This document shows positions 61,344 through 64,000 of a DNA stretch of 64,000 nt, piece by piece (position 1 is the first letter of the stretch; each line of letters opens with the position of its first letter). Source of the stretch: Anadara kagoshimensis. Lineage: Eukaryota > Mollusca > Bivalvia > Arcoida > Arcidae. The notes beneath the pieces were generated by a model. That model worked only from the letters and a program-made list of their open reading frames with translations. It had not been told where the DNA came from and searched no databases. The position numbers and the translations under genes were made by a program. The stretch spans positions 35,348,680 to 35,412,679 of the forward strand of contig CM037857.1 in NCBI GenBank assembly GCA_021292105.1, in the 5' to 3' direction.

Positions 61344-64000
61344 GTAAGTACAGTCAGAGAGAGCAATCAAACAGTTTGATGGTGACACTTTGGCTTATGT
61401 CACTCCAGTAAGTACAGTCAGAGAGAGAAATCAAACAGTTTGATGGTGACACTTTGGCTTATGTCACTCCAGTAAGTACAGTCAGAGAGAGAAATCAAAC
61501 AGTTTGATGGTGACACTTTGGCTTATGTCACTCCAGTAAGTACAGTCAGAGAGAGAAATCAAGAAGTTTGATGGTGACACTTTGGCTTATGTCAATCCAG
61601 TAAGTACAGTCAGAGAGAGAAATCAAACAGTTTGATGGTGACACTTTGGCTTATGTCACTCCAGTAAGTACAGTCAGAGAGAGAAATCAAACAGTTTGAT
61701 GGTGACACTTTGGCTTATGTCACTCCAGTAAGTACAGTCAGAGAGAGAAATCAAACAGTTTGATGGTGACACTTTGGCTTATGTCACTCCAGTAAGTACA
61801 GTCAGAGAGAGAAATCAAACAGTTTGATGGTGACACTTTGGCTTATGTCACTCCAGTAAGTACAGTCAGAGAGAGAAATCAAATAGTTTGATGGTGACAC
61901 TTTGGCTTATGTCACTCCAGTAAGTACAGTCAGAGAGAGAAATCAAACAGATGGATGGTGACACTTTGGCTTATGTCACTCCAGTAAGTACAGTCAGAGA
62001 GAGAAATCAAACAGTTTGATGGTGACACTTTGGCTTATGTCACTCCAGTAAGTACAGTCAGAGAGAGAAATCAAACAGTTTGATGGTGACACTTTGGCTT
62101 ATGTCACTCCAGTAAGTACAGTCAGAGAGAGAAATCAAACAGTTTGATGGTGACACTTTGGCTTATGTCACTCCAGTAAGTACAGTCAGAGAGAGAAATC
62201 AAACAGATGGATGGTGACACTTTGGCTTATGTCACTCCAGTAAGTACAGTCAGAGAGAGAAATCAAACAGTTTGATGGTGACACTTTGGCTTATGTCACT
62301 CCAGTAAGTACAGTCAGAGAGAGAAATCAAATAGTTTGATGGTGACACTTTGGCTTATGTCACTCCAGTAAACAGTCAGAGAGAGAAATCAAACAGATGG
62401 ATGGTGACACTTTGGCTTATGTCACTCCAGTAAGTACAGTCAGAGAGAGAAATCAAACAGTTTGATGGTGACACTTTGGCTTATGTCACTCCAGTAAGTA
62501 CAGTCAGAGAGAGAAATCAAACAGTTTGATGGTGACACTTTGGCTTATGTCACTCCAGTAAGTACAGTCAGAGAGAGAAATCAAACAGTTTGATGGTGAC
62601 ACTTTGGCTTATGTCACTCCAGTAAGTACAGTCAGAGAGAGAAATCAAACAGTTTGATGGTGACACTTTGGCTTATGTCACTCCAGTAAGTACATGGTGA
62701 AACTTTGGCCTTTGTCGCTCCAGTAAGTGCAGTTTGATGGTGACACTTTGGCTTATGTCACTCCAATAAGTGCAGTTTGATTGTGACACTTTGGTTTATG
62801 TCACTTCAGTTAGTGCAGTTTGATGGTGACACTTTGGCTTATGTCACTCCAGTTAGTACAGTTTGATGGTGACACTTTGGCTTATGTCACTCCAGTAAGT
62901 ACAGTTTGATGGTGACACTTTGGCTTATGTCACTCCAGTAAGTACAGTTTGTTGGTGACACTTTGGCTTATGTCGCTCTAGTAAGTACAGTTTGATGTTG
63001 ACACTTTGGTTTATGTCACTCCAGTATGTAAAGTTTGATGGTGACACTTTGGCTTATGTTACTCCAGTAAGTACAGTTTGATGGTGACACTTTGGCTTAT
63101 GTCACTCCAGTAAGTACAGTTTGATGTTGACACTTTGGCTTATGTCACTCCAGTAAGTACAGTTTGATGGTGACACTTTGGCTTATGTCACTCGAGTAAG
63201 TACAGTTTGTTGTTGACACTTTGGCTTATGTCACTCCAGTAAGTACAGTTTGATGGTGACACTTTGGCTTACGTCACTCTAGTAAGTACAGTTTTATAGT
63301 GGCACTTTGGCTTATGTCACTCCAGTAAGTACAGTTTGATGTTGACACTTTGGCTTATGTCACTCCAGTAAGTACAGTTTGATGGTGACACTTTGACTTT
63401 TGTCACTCCAGTAAGTACAGTTTGATGTTGACACTTTGGCTTATGTCACTCCAGTAAGTACAGTTTGATGGTGACACTTTGGCTTTTGTCACTCCAGTAA
63501 GTACAGTTTGATGGTGACACTTTGACTTTTGTCACTCCAGTAAGTACAGTTTGATGTTGACACTTTGACTTTTGTCACTCCAGTAAGTACAGTTTGATGT
63601 TGACACTTTGGCTTATGTCACTCCAGTAAGTACAGTTTGATGGTGACACTTTGACTTTTGTCACTCCAGTAAGTACAGTTTGATGTTGACACTTTGGCTT
63701 ATGTCACTCCAGTAAGTACAGTTTGATGGTGACACTTTGACTTTTGTCACTCCAGTAAGTACAGTTTGATGTTGACACTTTGGCTTATGTCACTCCAGTA
63801 AGTACAGTTTGATGGTGACACTTTGACTTTTGTCACTCCAGTAAGTACAGTTTGATGTTGACACTTTGGCTTTGTCACTCCAGTAAGTACAGTTTGATGG
63901 TGACACTTTGACTTTTGTCACTCCAGTAAGTACAGTTTGATGTTGACACTTTGGCTTATGTCACTCCAGTAAGTACAGTTTGATGGTGACACTTTGACTT
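61291..64000 (+). repeat. Minisatellite built from CHID1 exon 2 end plus its splice donor
   Basis: The last 53 nt of exon 2 (61291-61343) and its donor GTAAGTA are the first unit. Then about 21 units of 64 bp run to about 62686, each with AGAGAGAAATCAAACAG, TTTGATGGTGACACTTTGGC and TTATGTCACTCCAGTAAGTA. From about 62700 to the window end about 30 units of 43 bp follow, lacking the 21-bp AGAGAGAAATC part. From about 63330 two 43-bp variants (GATGTTGACACTTTGGCTTATG and GATGGTGACACTTTGACTTTTG, shown in parts) mostly alternate, making an 86-bp higher-order unit. Both periods are 1 modulo 3, so the array cannot be an in-frame protein repeat. It continues past the window. Confidence 0.95.

Noticed and set aside
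61344..64000. The CHID1 array as a coding tandem-repeat protein domain
   Set aside because: Unit lengths of 64 and 43 bp shift frame at every unit and stops appear soon after the donor.

Overview
This is animal nuclear DNA, AT-rich, with long introns and many repeats. The best fit is a mollusc, probably a bivalve. The grounds are metazoan-only genes with conserved intron positions (REEP, O-GlcNAcase, NF-YA, CHID1), tRNA-derived SINEs, many small palindromic DNA transposons, and a LINE tail of the type common in mollusc genomes. The species assignment is inference. No prokaryotic features, rRNA genes or convincing functional tRNAs were seen.

Layout: (1) 0.6-1.6 kb holds a broken LINE 3' end on the minus strand. 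(2) 4.2-12.3 kb is a plus-strand REEP-family (TB2/DP1/HVA22) gene; eight exons were resolved and the first coding exon was not found. (3) 12.3-23.2 kb is gene-free, with MITEs and SINEs. (4) 23.2-38.3 kb is a complete plus-strand protein O-GlcNAcase (OGA) gene: 13 coding exons, phases consistent throughout, 864 residues. (5) 38.3-43.7 kb is a convergent intergenic stretch. (6) 43.7-54.1 kb is a complete minus-strand NF-YA coding region: five exons, 355 residues. Its first intron is inflated by a stack of nested DNA transposons. (7) 56.1-57.8 kb is a two-exon minus-strand gene for a 108-residue single-pass membrane protein that I do not recognise. (8) From 60.6 kb the first two coding exons of a plus-strand chitinase-domain-containing protein 1 (CHID1) gene are followed by a giant minisatellite that runs off the window end.

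The genes do not form an operon-like unit. REEP shapes the ER membrane, OGA removes O-GlcNAc from nuclear and cytosolic proteins, NF-YA is the sequence-specific subunit of the CCAAT-binding factor, and CHID1 is a secreted or lysosomal GH18-like lectin.

The most unusual structures are: the 3' end of CHID1 exon 2 together with its splice donor, tandemly amplified about 50 times inside the following intron; three nested DNA transposons, each with its own target-site duplication, in NF-YA intron 1, the outermost inserted 18 nt from a splice acceptor; a MITE in OGA intron 1 split by a second transposon, with an unsplit copy 17 kb away; a minisatellite grown out of a transposon's terminal repeat; and NF-YA substitutions in a normally near-invariant DNA-binding motif.
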